A stretch of 54,457 nucleotides of DNA, taken from positions 1 through 54,457 of the forward strand of contig JANXDW010000005.1 in assembly GCA_025058515.1 (NCBI GenBank), read 5' to 3'. Below are positions 27,097 to 35,544 of this stretch, in pieces. The stretch comes from Aigarchaeota archaeon. Its GTDB lineage: Archaea > Thermoproteota > Nitrososphaeria_A > Caldarchaeales > Wolframiiraptoraceae. The notes under the pieces are model-generated. The model did not search any database and was not told the origin of the DNA. It was given only the letters and a program-made list of their open reading frames with translations. Made by a program: the position numbers and the translations under genes. How positions within the stretch are numbered: the first letter of the stretch is position 1; each line of letters opens with the position of its first letter.

Positions 27097-27843
27097 TTAA
27101 CAATATCCACCTATAACAAGTACTTCACCAGTTATGTATGAAGATTCTTCTGAAGCTAAGAATAATATTGCTTGAGCCACTTCTTCTGGTCTACCTAATC
27201 TACCGAAAAGATATCTTTCCATCTTCTTCTTTAATTCTTCTTCACTTCTGTAAGCTCTAAACATCTCTGTATCTATTGCTCTAGGAGCTACAGCGTTAAC
27301 TCTAATATTATAAGGCATCAAGTCTTCTGCTAGTGCTTTGGTAAACCCTATTAATCCAGCTTTAGATGTAGCATAAGCTATGATCTTGTCTCCACCTCTT
27401 AATCCAAGTATAGAGGCTACATTAACAATAGATCCAGACCTATTCTTTATCATATGTGGAATGATGAACTTACAACATAAGAAAGCAGATCTAAGATTAA
27501 TCTTCATTACTTTATCCCAAGTAGCTATATCTGTATCGAGAATTGTTCCTATAGGCTGTATGGCCGCATTATTAACTAAGATATCTATCCTTCCATACTT
27601 TCTCACTATTACATCACTCATATCTTTTACATCATCTACTTCTGAAACATCTGCTCTAATGAATAGTGCTCTATCTTCACCTATATTCTTGTTAATCTGA
27701 TCACATGTTTCTTTACCTTCTTTTTCAAGAATATCAACTATCACTACTTTCGCTCCTTCTCTTGCAAATAGTAGTGCAGTAGCTCTTCCAATACCTCTAG
27801 CAGCACCAGTTATAACCGCTACCTTATCCTTCAATCTTTCCAA
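27097..27843 (-). CDS. short-chain dehydrogenase/reductase, second paralog
   Basis: A 248-residue classical SDR: TGAARGIG (about 13-20), NNAAIQPIG, catalytic Ser in IVNVASILG, Y-x-x-x-K in AYATSKAG, and SSYITGEVLVIGGYC at the end. D37 in VIVDI suggests NAD(H) preference. The start codon is TTG 27843 (MERLKDKVAVITG), as no ATG or GTG lies in a suitable position. It is divergent from the KDPG-type aldolase gene with a 127-base spacer, so the two may share control. Probable role is oxidation of a sugar acid or polyol, possibly to the 2-keto-3-deoxy acid substrate class of the aldolase. Confidence 0.9.
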   Translation of the reverse strand: MERLKDKVAVITGAARGIGRATALLFAREGAKVVIVDILEKEGKETCDQINKNIGEDRALFIRADVSEVDDVKDMSDVIVRKYGRIDILVNNAAIQPIGTILDTDIATWDKVMKINLRSAFLCCKFIIPHMIKNRSGSIVNVASILGLRGGDKIIAYATSKAGLIGFTKALAEDLMPYNIRVNAVAPRAIDTEMFRAYRSEEELKKKMERYLFGRLGRPEEVAQAILFLASEESSYITGEVLVIGGYC

Positions 27844-27970
27844 AATTAAACCTAAAACATTAGAAGACTTGCCATATTTAATTCTTATTTCTCTAAATAT
27901 TTATATGGTCGTTCTTTATAACAAATAGAATATTCATAAGAAACTTAACTATTATTTTGTGTGATCTTCT

Positions 27971-28660
27971 ATGGGGCTGTATGAGAAACATGAGGTTGTT
28001 GCAAAAGTTATAGAGGTAGGACTGATTCCAATATTCTATCATGGAGATGTAGAGGTTGCCAAAAAGGTTTCTACTACTGTTGCTGAAGCTGGTTCAAAAT
28101 TATTAGAATTTACCAATAGGGGAGCACGCGCATTCATGGTTTTCGCAGAGCTTGCTAAGTGGAGAGATTCTGAAAGACCTGACCTAATATTAGGAGCTGG
28201 AACAATACTTGACCCAGCAACTGCAGCATTGTACATAAATCTAGGAGCAGACTTCATCGTTGGACCAAGTTTCAATCCAGAGGTTGCGAAGATATGTAAT
28301 AGGAGACATGTACCATATGTTCCAGGATGTAGTACTCCAACAGAGATAGCTTATGCTGAAGAACTTGGTGCAGATATCTTCAAGATCTTTCCAGCAGAAG
28401 TCTTGACACCAAAGTTTATCAGGAACTTGCTCGGTCCATGTCCATGGTTGAAGCTTATGCCTTCAGGTGGGTTGGAGCCTAAGAAAGAGATGATTAAAGA
28501 ATGGATCGGGGCAGGAGCTGTTGCCTTAAATATGGGTACATCTCTACTAAAACCAGAATTGATTAAAGCAGGCGATTATGAATCTTTGAAAAAGCTAGTG
28601 CAAGAATGCTTAACATATATTCAAGAAGCAAAAGCTGAATTGAAAACAAAGAAGAAATAA
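27971..28660 (+). CDS. 2-keto-3-deoxy-(phospho)gluconate / 4-hydroxy-2-oxoglutarate aldolase family (KDPG aldolase-like)
   Basis: A 229-residue class I aldolase. The catalytic glutamate lies in LEFTNRG (E46) and the Schiff-base lysine in ADIFKIFPAE (K138); LGAGTILDP, GPSFNPEVA and PGCSTPTEI are family blocks and LMPSGGL binds phosphate or carboxylate. KDPG-type aldolases cleave 2-keto-3-deoxy sugar acids to pyruvate plus an aldehyde. The domain is the bacterial-type Eda family, unlike the KdgA (DapA-fold) enzyme common in Sulfolobales. It begins with GTGATC ahead of ATG 27971. In context it is the likely carbon-splitting step of the sugar region. Confidence 0.9.
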   Translation: MGLYEKHEVVAKVIEVGLIPIFYHGDVEVAKKVSTTVAEAGSKLLEFTNRGARAFMVFAELAKWRDSERPDLILGAGTILDPATAALYINLGADFIVGPSFNPEVAKICNRRHVPYVPGCSTPTEIAYAEELGADIFKIFPAEVLTPKFIRNLLGPCPWLKLMPSGGLEPKKEMIKEWIGAGAVALNMGTSLLKPELIKAGDYESLKKLVQECLTYIQEAKAELKTKKK

Positions 28661-28830
28661 AAGAAGGATCGATGATAACCCTCTTACAAACTATCATAAG
28701 ATCTTCAACAATTTTTTAAATAATCTATATAATAGAAAAGTATTATTAAGTAGCTTTAAAGTATATTCCCATAGCCTTAATTACATAATGTATCAATTCT
28801 TAAATATGGGCAATCTGTTAAGTGATCATA

Positions 28831-29832
28831 ATGACGAAGTATAAGATTTTAATAACATCGAGGTCTTACGGTAGATACTTCCCCGAACATTTAGAAGCAT
28901 TGAGAAAAATTGGAGAACCTGTATACGCTGAGAAGGTTCCTATGAAGGAAGACCAGTTAGCTGATATCATAAAAGAATACGATGCATTACTTGCTGGAGT
29001 AGATGAAGTATCTTCTAAAGTGATTAAGAAAGCAGAGAATCTAAAGATTATTGCTAGACATGGTGTCGGGGTTGATACTGTTGATCTTAAAGCTGCTACC
29101 GAGAACGGAGTTGTAGTTACATATACTCCAGGTGCAAATACAAATGCTGTAGCAGAACATGCACTAGCATTAATGTTGGCAATAATAAGAGATATTCCAA
29201 ATGCGCATTCACGTGTTAAGGAGCTCAAATGGGGTGGAGGAAAACTTACCATAGAGCTCAGTGGAAAAGTTCTTGGAATAATAGGTCTTGGAAATATAGG
29301 TCGGAGATTAGCAACTATCTGTAAATGTTTAGGTATGGATGTTATATCTTATAGTCCTAGAGCTAGACCTGAAGATGCTGCAAAAATAGGTGTCAAGCTT
29401 GTATCCTTAGAAGAACTCTTAACAAGATCAGATGTTGTTGCAGTAACTACATCATATTCTCCTGAGAAATATCATTTAATAAATGAAGAGAGATTGAAGA
29501 TGATGAAGAAGAATAGTTACATAGTTAATGTTGCACGTGGTGAGTTAATCGATGAGAAAGCTTTAGCTAAAGCTTTGAAAGAAAACTGGATAGCTGGAGC
29601 AGCGTTGGATGTTATGGAGAAAGAGCCGCCTTCCCCTGATAATGAGTTACTCCAACTTAGCAATATTGTTATCACTCATCATACTGCATCTCATACATTA
29701 GAAGCCTTAAAGAATATGGGAGATATAGTTACTGAAGATATACTACTAGCTCTAGGAGGGAAGTTGCCAAAGAATATCGCTAACCCAGAAGTTCTAGATA
29801 ATCCAAACCTTAGGATAAAACTATCAAGATAA
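28831..29832 (+). CDS. D-isomer-specific 2-hydroxyacid dehydrogenase (phosphoglycerate dehydrogenase-like)
   Basis: About 333 residues. The Rossmann motif GLGNIG is at 152-157, the family signature LKMMKKNSYIVNVARGELID includes catalytic R236, an acidic residue lies in DVMEKEPP, and the catalytic His is in ITHHTASHT (283/284). The family covers SerA, glyoxylate/hydroxypyruvate reductase and related enzymes. No ACT or other regulatory domain is present, so feedback by serine is unlikely. ATG 28831 is favoured (GTGATC six bases upstream); GTG 28822 is the alternative. Next to the aldolase, it could reduce or oxidise a short hydroxy/keto acid formed by sugar-acid cleavage. Confidence 0.85.
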   Translation: MTKYKILITSRSYGRYFPEHLEALRKIGEPVYAEKVPMKEDQLADIIKEYDALLAGVDEVSSKVIKKAENLKIIARHGVGVDTVDLKAATENGVVVTYTPGANTNAVAEHALALMLAIIRDIPNAHSRVKELKWGGGKLTIELSGKVLGIIGLGNIGRRLATICKCLGMDVISYSPRARPEDAAKIGVKLVSLEELLTRSDVVAVTTSYSPEKYHLINEERLKMMKKNSYIVNVARGELIDEKALAKALKENWIAGAALDVMEKEPPSPDNELLQLSNIVITHHTASHTLEALKNMGDIVTEDILLALGGKLPKNIANPEVLDNPNLRIKLSR

Positions 29833-29854
29833 TGTGAAAACTCTCTGCTCATTA

Positions 29855-29860
29855 TTTTTT
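29855..29860 (+). terminator. T6 run after the hydroxyacid dehydrogenase gene
   Basis: ATTATTTTTT about 20 bases after the stop is a plausible archaeal T-rich terminator. The remaining sequence up to the MoaD start (30046) is AT-rich, with no gene or repeat that I can support. Confidence 0.4.
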
Positions 29861-30045
29861 ATCATGAAAAACTTTCTTTGAGTTATATCAATTAATAATG
29901 CTTCTCCCGATAACGATTTATTTAATTCTCTTCAAGACCTAATTATACTAGATGAAAAATAATGTAAATTCTTGATAAATTGCTAAACCTACTTCTCTGT
30001 ATCAAGATTAAAGTTAATATCTTCTAAATATCTATATTTACTAGT

Positions 30046-30342
30046 ATGCCTAAGGTTAGGAGTAGATATCTTGCATTCTTGAGAGAAGAAACTAAGAAGT
30101 TGGAGGAAGAGATTGAGCTTTCATCTAATTCAACTATTAATGATTATATCAATGAGTTGTTTAGAAGATATAATGGGTTAAGGAGGTATCTTCTAGATGG
30201 TCAGGGTAATCTTCGAGATGGGATAAACGTTGCAGTGAATGGAGATGTAATCCGTAGAAGCGAGTATGGAAACACTATTCTGAAAGATGGGGATGAGGTA
30301 GTCGTGATACCGCCTATAGCTGGTGGATCCTCATTCTTCTAA
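30046..30342 (+). CDS. moaD: MoaD-like molybdopterin synthase small subunit (ubiquitin-fold)
   Basis: A 98-residue beta-grasp sulfur carrier. The C-terminal part NVAVNGDVIRRSEYGNTILKDGDEVVVIPPIAGG is the typical MoaD pattern (core DGDEVVVIPPIAGG). An N-terminal helix precedes it (FLREETKKLEEEIEL), followed by NDYINELFRRYNGLRRYL. MoaD thiocarboxylate donates sulfur to precursor Z on MoaE to make molybdopterin. Unusually, the diglycine is not terminal: four residues SSFF follow, so processing would be needed before adenylation. The gene overlaps the convergent MoaE gene by 12 bases, which encode these extra residues. The pterin is probably used by the tungsten enzyme at 14127-15977. Confidence 0.88.
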   Translation: MPKVRSRYLAFLREETKKLEEEIELSSNSTINDYINELFRRYNGLRRYLLDGQGNLRDGINVAVNGDVIRRSEYGNTILKDGDEVVVIPPIAGGSSFF

Positions 30343-30780
30343 CCAACTGTAGCTCCCATCTATGTACACTTCTTTCTTAAATAGTGGAGGCTCTTTTTTA
30401 TATCTTTCAACTAATTCTCTCAAAGCATTGAAGACTTCTTCTCTACTTCTTCCAGCAGCAAGAACTACTACCAATGGTTCACCTACTTCAAATCTCCCTA
30501 TAAGATGCCAGATCCCTGCATAAGATAGACTATACTTCTCTTTTACTTCTCTACAGATATTAGAGATAGTTCTATCTGCGTATTCTTTGTATGCTTCTAT
30601 TTCTAGATGTGATACTTTTACGTTCTCCTTACTCAAACTCTTAACTCTTCCAATGAAGATGAGTGTAGCTCCAACTTCTCCATTAAAACTCTGATTAAGA
30701 AATTCTTGAAAGAGGGTACTTAAATCTAGCTCATCTTTCTCATATACCCCTACTTTGTATTTGAAGCTTCTAACCTCCAT
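30331..30780 (-). CDS. moaE: molybdopterin synthase catalytic subunit MoaE
   Basis: A 149-residue protein with the MoaE core: GATLIFIGRVKSLS, a helix after LEIEAYKEYAD, GIWHLIGRFEVGEPLVVVLAAGRSREEVF, and the C-terminal PPLFKKEVY that carries the conserved catalytic lysines. It converts precursor Z to molybdopterin with MoaD thiocarboxylate. An N-terminal extension of about 30 residues precedes the core. It is transcribed opposite to moaD with overlapping 3' ends, which is less usual than a co-directional moaD-moaE order. Confidence 0.92.
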   Translation of the reverse strand: MEVRSFKYKVGVYEKDELDLSTLFQEFLNQSFNGEVGATLIFIGRVKSLSKENVKVSHLEIEAYKEYADRTISNICREVKEKYSLSYAGIWHLIGRFEVGEPLVVVLAAGRSREEVFNALRELVERYKKEPPLFKKEVYIDGSYSWLEE

Positions 30781-30931
30781 ACCCTAACACCTTAATCTCC
30801 TCAGTATTTTGTAAACGTTATGTTTAGGTATCTTCCTCTATAAATCTCTTATAAATTCTCAATTTATTAAGTAGAAGCCTATTACCCAGTACACAATATT
30901 CTAGAGAGATATTTTTATCTTAAAGATGGTT

Positions 30932-31840
30932 TTAGAGTTTTTTGATCTTTTCAAGTATCTCGTTAGCTCTCTCAATGAGGTTTTTCTTAAAGTTGATTGA
31001 TAGGATAGAGTTAACTCCATAATCTTCTATTGAGATTGATGCTGCTGAAGCTCCTATTGAAGATGCCCAAGCCAAGTCCCTTGTTTTTAAGAATTCTACG
31101 AGGAATGCTCCTCCTAAAACATCTCCTGCACCTGTAGGGTCGATCACCTTGATGTTCTGGTATGGTGGTATGAAGTATCTCTTCTCTCTGTTCATCGTTA
31201 TCAATCCTCTCGAGCCCATGCTAAGAACTACATTCTCTACTCCAAGCTTCAATAATCTTTCACATGCTTCAACTGGGTTAACTGAATCTGTTAGTATCTC
31301 AGATTCTTCTTGAGAGAGCCTTAGAAGCCATATCTTACTTAAGATGTTAACATCAATCTTCTTCTCTAACTTTATCCTTCCACAATCATCTATTGATCTT
31401 AATATTCCCTGAGGATCTAGAACGGTCTTAAATTTTCTGCTAAGATCTATAATATCATCTTCAATTAATTCTCCAGCAACGGGTCCTAAGTATAGTGCAT
31501 CTGAATCTTCTACTGCTTTAACTTCTATTCTAGGAGCTCTATGTAGAAGACGCATCTCTCTAAAATCATCTCTATACTTTATACTATATCTTGTTGTTCT
31601 GCACTCTACATCTTTGATGACTTCGCAAATATCTACTCTATTCTTTGAGAGTTCTTCTAAATACTCATCTGGATAATCTCCACCTACTATAGAGTATATC
31701 TTCGTAAAAGAGCCTAGGATAGATGATGTTATAGAGGTGTAGAATGTAGTACCTCCTGGAGCTATCCTTGTATTACCATCGGTAAACTCTATCTCATCTA
31801 TTGTTAGATGTCCAATTACCGAGATTCTCAGTTTGTTCAT
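30932..31840 (-). CDS. PfkB-family carbohydrate/nucleoside kinase
   Basis: A 302-residue ribokinase-fold enzyme. The N-terminal glycine pair signature is APGGTTFYTS (about 27-36), and the C-terminal anion hole and catalytic base are in DPTGAGDVLGGAF (D about 236, with GAGD). The family phosphorylates sugars, nucleosides or inositol; I cannot assign the substrate. The chain lacks the longer lid of typical ribokinases near residues 10-40. Its neighbours (CBS-domain protein downstream of a 46-base gap, MoaE) do not define a pathway. ATG 31840 is the first start in frame. Confidence 0.85.
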   Translation of the reverse strand: MNKLRISVIGHLTIDEIEFTDGNTRIAPGGTTFYTSITSSILGSFTKIYSIVGGDYPDEYLEELSKNRVDICEVIKDVECRTTRYSIKYRDDFREMRLLHRAPRIEVKAVEDSDALYLGPVAGELIEDDIIDLSRKFKTVLDPQGILRSIDDCGRIKLEKKIDVNILSKIWLLRLSQEESEILTDSVNPVEACERLLKLGVENVVLSMGSRGLITMNREKRYFIPPYQNIKVIDPTGAGDVLGGAFLVEFLKTRDLAWASSIGASAASISIEDYGVNSILSINFKKNLIERANEILEKIKKL

Positions 31841-31886
31841 CTCTTAAATCAAGATAGCTATAAAGATCTTTCTCATCTTTCCTAGT

Positions 31887-32447
31887 TTATTCTCTTCGTA
31901 ATGCTACTCCTTCGAGGAGGCCTGCGCCAATATGTACTCTATCTATATGTTTTGATAGTTCTTCACGTGTCTGGAAAACTGAACCACAGTAAGGACATTT
32001 TAATCCTTCATGAACTTCTATGTCTGGAAGTGTTATAGATTTCTCGACTACATCTCCAACTATCGCTCTAAGAACAAATACTCCTAATACCATGTCTGAT
32101 TTTATTACTGGTAATCTCCGAATATCTTCTTCTACCATTAGTTTAATTGCATCACCAACCTTTGTCTCAGGGTCAACTGAGATCAGTGGTCTAGAGATTA
32201 ATTCTTTTAATCTGGTTTTCCTAGGGTCTTTTCCTTCTGCAACAACTTTGTAGACAATGTCTTTTAGCGTTAGCATCCCCATAGGTTTCTTATCTTCTAC
32301 GATAATTATACACTCATGTCTCTTTTCTTTCATCAACCGAGCAGCATCAACGACATTACTGTTAGAATCTAGTATTAGATAATCTTTTACTATGTATTTC
32401 ACGACCGGCTGATCTAGAAGATTTTTATCAATTATTGCTTTAGACAT
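31887..32447 (-). CDS. CBS-domain pair with C-terminal C2H2-type zinc finger
   Basis: A 186-residue protein. Two CBS motifs (about 20-75 and 85-140: VVDAARLMKEKRHECIIIVE, MLTLKDIV; and VGDAIKLMVEEDIRRLPVI) form a Bateman module that normally binds an adenosyl ligand. The last 35 residues carry CPYCGSVFQTREELSKHIDRVH, a C-x2-C-x12-H-x4-H pattern of a classical zinc finger (CPYC then HIDRVH). CBS-zinc-finger fusions are seen in archaea and are thought to link nucleotide sensing to nucleic-acid or protein contacts; the target here is unknown. Confidence 0.85.
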   Translation of the reverse strand: MSKAIIDKNLLDQPVVKYIVKDYLILDSNSNVVDAARLMKEKRHECIIIVEDKKPMGMLTLKDIVYKVVAEGKDPRKTRLKELISRPLISVDPETKVGDAIKLMVEEDIRRLPVIKSDMVLGVFVLRAIVGDVVEKSITLPDIEVHEGLKCPYCGSVFQTREELSKHIDRVHIGAGLLEGVALRRE

Positions 32448-32554
32448 CCAATATTATTGGGAAGGTCTATAATATAGGTTTACGGTAATCTCCTCTAGTA
32501 TCTTTTCTCAGATATTGTTAAGATTATTTAAAAGGATAAACTAAAAATATTTGT

Positions 32555-32986
32555 TTAATCTTGCTCATTAGGGCTCTGTAAGTTCTTTGTTCCTGGAAGA
32601 GCTTTATAGTATGTATATCGTCTAGGTGTTCCTTCTCTTACTAATGCTCTCTCTCTTACAAGATCAAGTAAAGAATGGGAGACAGCTGTAGAATCATAAT
32701 TATATCCTCTTCTGGCCAATTCTTGAACAGTCTCTGAGAGCGTTCTAGGTTTATCAAACCAGCCTTCATCCATTAAATTCTTGAGCAATATTGAACATGT
32801 TGGAAGACTCTTGGCTTTACCTTCTTTAATAGAAGGTTTCTCTTCTAATCTTAATTGAGGTAATAATGATTTTAAAGCTGATATTACATTTATTAAAGCT
32901 TCTTCCAATTTATCTGGAGAAGCTTCTATTCTAACGGTTGCCGGTCCTACCGTTACTTCTACTTTAACTTTTTCTTGATCGCTCAT
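32555..32986 (-). CDS. archaeal protein with C-terminal winged-helix-like domain, function unknown
   Basis: A 143-residue protein without a family I can name. The N-terminal 45 residues (VKVEVTVGPATVRIEASPDKLEEALINVISALKSL) look like a small alpha/beta unit, followed by a linker with several lysines. Residues 65-130 resemble a winged helix: CSILLKNLMDEGWFDKPRTLSETVQELARRGYNYDSTAVSHSLLDLVRERALVREG, then RRYTYYKA as a wing. It could be a DNA-binding protein or a partner of one. It lies upstream of and divergent from nurA-herA, separated by 71 bases that include the promoter-like TTTATAAG. Confidence 0.6.
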   Translation of the reverse strand: MSDQEKVKVEVTVGPATVRIEASPDKLEEALINVISALKSLLPQLRLEEKPSIKEGKAKSLPTCSILLKNLMDEGWFDKPRTLSETVQELARRGYNYDSTAVSHSLLDLVRERALVREGTPRRYTYYKALPGTKNLQSPNEQD

Positions 32987-33057
32987 TCTTCATCATGCTC
33001 AAATTGAGCAACATTTATAAGCACATCAATAATATTAATTATGGGGGCAGATGAGGT

Positions 33058-34095
33058 GTGGAGCATCTTCAACACCATATAGATCTAGATGAAGGGTTTT
33101 TTAAGGCTTTCTCTGAAGTTGGTAGGCAAACCTTTGCCTCACTAGATAGTCTAAGAATGTATAATTGTTCTCGGGAAGATCTTGTTAGAGAGTATCTAGA
33201 TGAAGTCTATATTGGATTCAATTCTACTCTAGATGAATACTTCTTCGAAGTTCAGGAGGTTGAGATAGGTAGAGAGCCGAGAAAGGTAATCGCTATAGAT
33301 ACATCATCTATAAAGATAGCGGAATCAGCTAGAGGTGTAGTTATATCTGTTAAGGGAGCTATAGTCATAAGAGATTTAGATAAATCTACAATAGTAAAGA
33401 CTGTAGGACCTTTCATATTCTATATCACTAGAAAAAATTCTAAGAAAGTTTTTGGAGAATACTCTGAATTACTGAAGTCCACTAATAGATATGATTTTTA
33501 CCTTTATGCTCAAAAGATCTTAACTGAACTTTTAGAAAAGAGACTGCAAGAATATACTGTAGAAAAATATAAAGATTCTATTATTTTATTCGATGGATCT
33601 CTAACCACTACGACTTTCAATTGTTTTCTAGATAGCATAGAAAAGATCTTGAAGAAGACTTTAGAGAATAAGAATGAGATACTTGCTTTTTCTAAGACTA
33701 GTTTCCTCCAGATCTCTGGAGAGCCTCTCCAAATAATTCACAGTGAGAAGAATCCTCCATACATAATAGATTTAACGAAGGCCTTAGAATATTCTAATCT
33801 AGGTAGAATTAGAGTATATGGAAGAGTATACCTAGCTCGTTTAGTAGAAGGTTCTCTAGGATATAGGGTAGATGCTTATCTACAGAATGAGGCATCAACT
33901 GTTTTCGGACTCCTCCTTAAGAATGATCCTCTAATATACGGTTATCCTGAAACACTAATATTAGCTCATGATTACTCTACTTTTACTAAACTAGATACAA
34001 TAACTCTTCAGACGATGTTGAAGAAGATGAATGTAGAATTACTTTACCCAGAATCTGTGAGAGACATTCTCTTCAACCCTTTAGATGGAGGATAA
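33058..34095 (+). CDS. nurA: NurA 5'-3' nuclease
   Basis: A 345-residue NurA-domain nuclease with the catalytic acidic residues D81 in VIAIDTSS and D179 in IILFDGS, and the C-terminal ALAHDYSTFTKLD-like block (LAHDYSTFTK). NurA degrades DNA from 5' ends with HerA during double-strand break end resection. The start is GTG 33058, with GATGAGGT immediately before; an ATG at 33041 is out of frame and stops after 13 codons. herA follows after three bases on the same strand, so the pair is co-transcribed. mre11 and rad50 are not in the window. Confidence 0.9.
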   Translation: MEHLQHHIDLDEGFFKAFSEVGRQTFASLDSLRMYNCSREDLVREYLDEVYIGFNSTLDEYFFEVQEVEIGREPRKVIAIDTSSIKIAESARGVVISVKGAIVIRDLDKSTIVKTVGPFIFYITRKNSKKVFGEYSELLKSTNRYDFYLYAQKILTELLEKRLQEYTVEKYKDSIILFDGSLTTTTFNCFLDSIEKILKKTLENKNEILAFSKTSFLQISGEPLQIIHSEKNPPYIIDLTKALEYSNLGRIRVYGRVYLARLVEGSLGYRVDAYLQNEASTVFGLLLKNDPLIYGYPETLILAHDYSTFTKLDTITLQTMLKKMNVELLYPESVRDILFNPLDGG

Positions 34096-34098
34096 AAT

Positions 34099-35544
34099 GT
34101 GAAGATCTTATCTAAGAATAATGATACTATCGAGCTTCTAGCATCTCCTGATGAAGAACTACTTGAGCGTGGAGACTACTTAGTAATAGAAGATAATGGT
34201 AGAAAACTTCTAGTCCAGGTAATCGATATCGAGTATGCAGATCTACCGGGAATTCTTGAAGATACTCTTAGAGAGCTTTCAAGTGAAGATGTTAAGAAGA
34301 TCTCTATGATCGATCCATATTCTGTTGGTTCATTATTAGCTAAGCTTAGAGAAGCTAGACTGATAATCGCTAAGTTTAGAGGTGTATTGATTAACGGTGA
34401 GCTTAGAAATGATGTACTCTGGCTTCCATCAAGGCTAAATTCAAGAATCTATAAAGCTTCACCATCTTTGATAGTAGAGTTATCAAAAAGTTGTGGAAGA
34501 AGGGTTATATTAATGGGCGAGTTCATGGGTGACTGGTTCACTATCAATGCAGAATCTTTAGACGGTAGGTTAACGATAATAACGGGGAAGAAGGAGATGG
34601 GTAAATCACATCTTGCAAAATTATTAGTTACAAGTCTTGTAGAATACGGTGCTAGAGTAGTAGTCTTTGATATAAATGGCGAGTATAAGGGATTATCTTT
34701 GAAGATAGATGGCTCTGAGAGTGAGTTATCTGAAAGACTAATGGTATTAGTTCCCGGAGAGAACTTCAAGGTATCTATAGAAGAAGCAAGTCTAAAAACC
34801 CTCCTCGATATACTTCGATACGTCTATGATACTCCTTCATCTAGTCTTAGAGAATTCAGTAGGATATGGTATCTCGTGGAGAGAACATATAAAAAAGTAA
34901 CTCTTAAAGGATTGATAGAAGCAGTTTCTAAAACTCAGATGAATGAATCTATTAGAGAAGCATTATTGAGTAGGCTATTATCTTTAGAGAGTTTAGAATT
35001 CTTCGATGATGGAGAACCGGTTAGCTTAGAAGAACTTTTTAGAGATTTAGAGTATGGTGGTGCGTTAATCATAGACCTCTCTAGAAGTCTACCTCATGGT
35101 AGGAGGGTGGTAGTAGAGTACGTATTGAGTAGATTATCATCAATGCTAAAAAACAGTCTACCAGTATTCTTACTAGCTGAAGAAGCCCATCTATATCTAA
35201 GAGATACATATTGGGATGACCTAGTAACGAGGATGAGACATATAGGCATCTTCCCAATATTTGTTACCAATCAACCTGATATGATACCGGATTCCGTATA
35301 TAGACAGGCAGATAACATATTCCTCTTTAATTTTACGAACGATTCAGACCTCGATTATCTAGCTAAAGCTTCGAGAGTAGATGCTGAGACAGTAAAGAGG
35401 ATCGTAAAAGCATTACCTCAGAGGAAATGCCTTGTAATCGGTAGAGTTGTAAACGATCTACCCATTGTTGTGAAGGTTAGAGAACTCATGTTGAAGACCA
35501 TGGGTGAGACAAAGCTATTCTTTACATCTATTAGAGAACAGTGA
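34099..35544 (+). CDS. herA: HerA hexameric DNA helicase/translocase
   Basis: A 481-residue protein of the HerA/FtsK class. An N-terminal beta-barrel (HAS-like, about 1-110) is followed by the ATPase domain with Walker A GKKEMGKS (163-170) and Walker B VFLLAEEAHLYL; DNIFLFNFTNDSDLDYLAK belongs to the C-terminal helicase core. It forms a hexamer that pumps DNA to NurA. The start is GTG 34099 with GGAGG upstream. Its 3' end overlaps the convergent glmS by 14 bases. Confidence 0.92.
   Translation: MKILSKNNDTIELLASPDEELLERGDYLVIEDNGRKLLVQVIDIEYADLPGILEDTLRELSSEDVKKISMIDPYSVGSLLAKLREARLIIAKFRGVLINGELRNDVLWLPSRLNSRIYKASPSLIVELSKSCGRRVILMGEFMGDWFTINAESLDGRLTIITGKKEMGKSHLAKLLVTSLVEYGARVVVFDINGEYKGLSLKIDGSESELSERLMVLVPGENFKVSIEEASLKTLLDILRYVYDTPSSSLREFSRIWYLVERTYKKVTLKGLIEAVSKTQMNESIREALLSRLLSLESLEFFDDGEPVSLEELFRDLEYGGALIIDLSRSLPHGRRVVVEYVLSRLSSMLKNSLPVFLLAEEAHLYLRDTYWDDLVTRMRHIGIFPIFVTNQPDMIPDSVYRQADNIFLFNFTNDSDLDYLAKASRVDAETVKRIVKALPQRKCLVIGRVVNDLPIVVKVRELMLKTMGETKLFFTSIREQ

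Noticed and set aside
30932-31840. 2-keto-3-deoxygluconate kinase serving the aldolase
   Set aside because: The PfkB fold agrees, but the gene is outside the sugar region and no substrate-specific motif can be read, so no substrate is assigned.
33041-33082. ATG at 33041 as the nurA start
   Set aside because: It is in another frame and stops after 13 codons; the nurA frame begins at GTG 33058.
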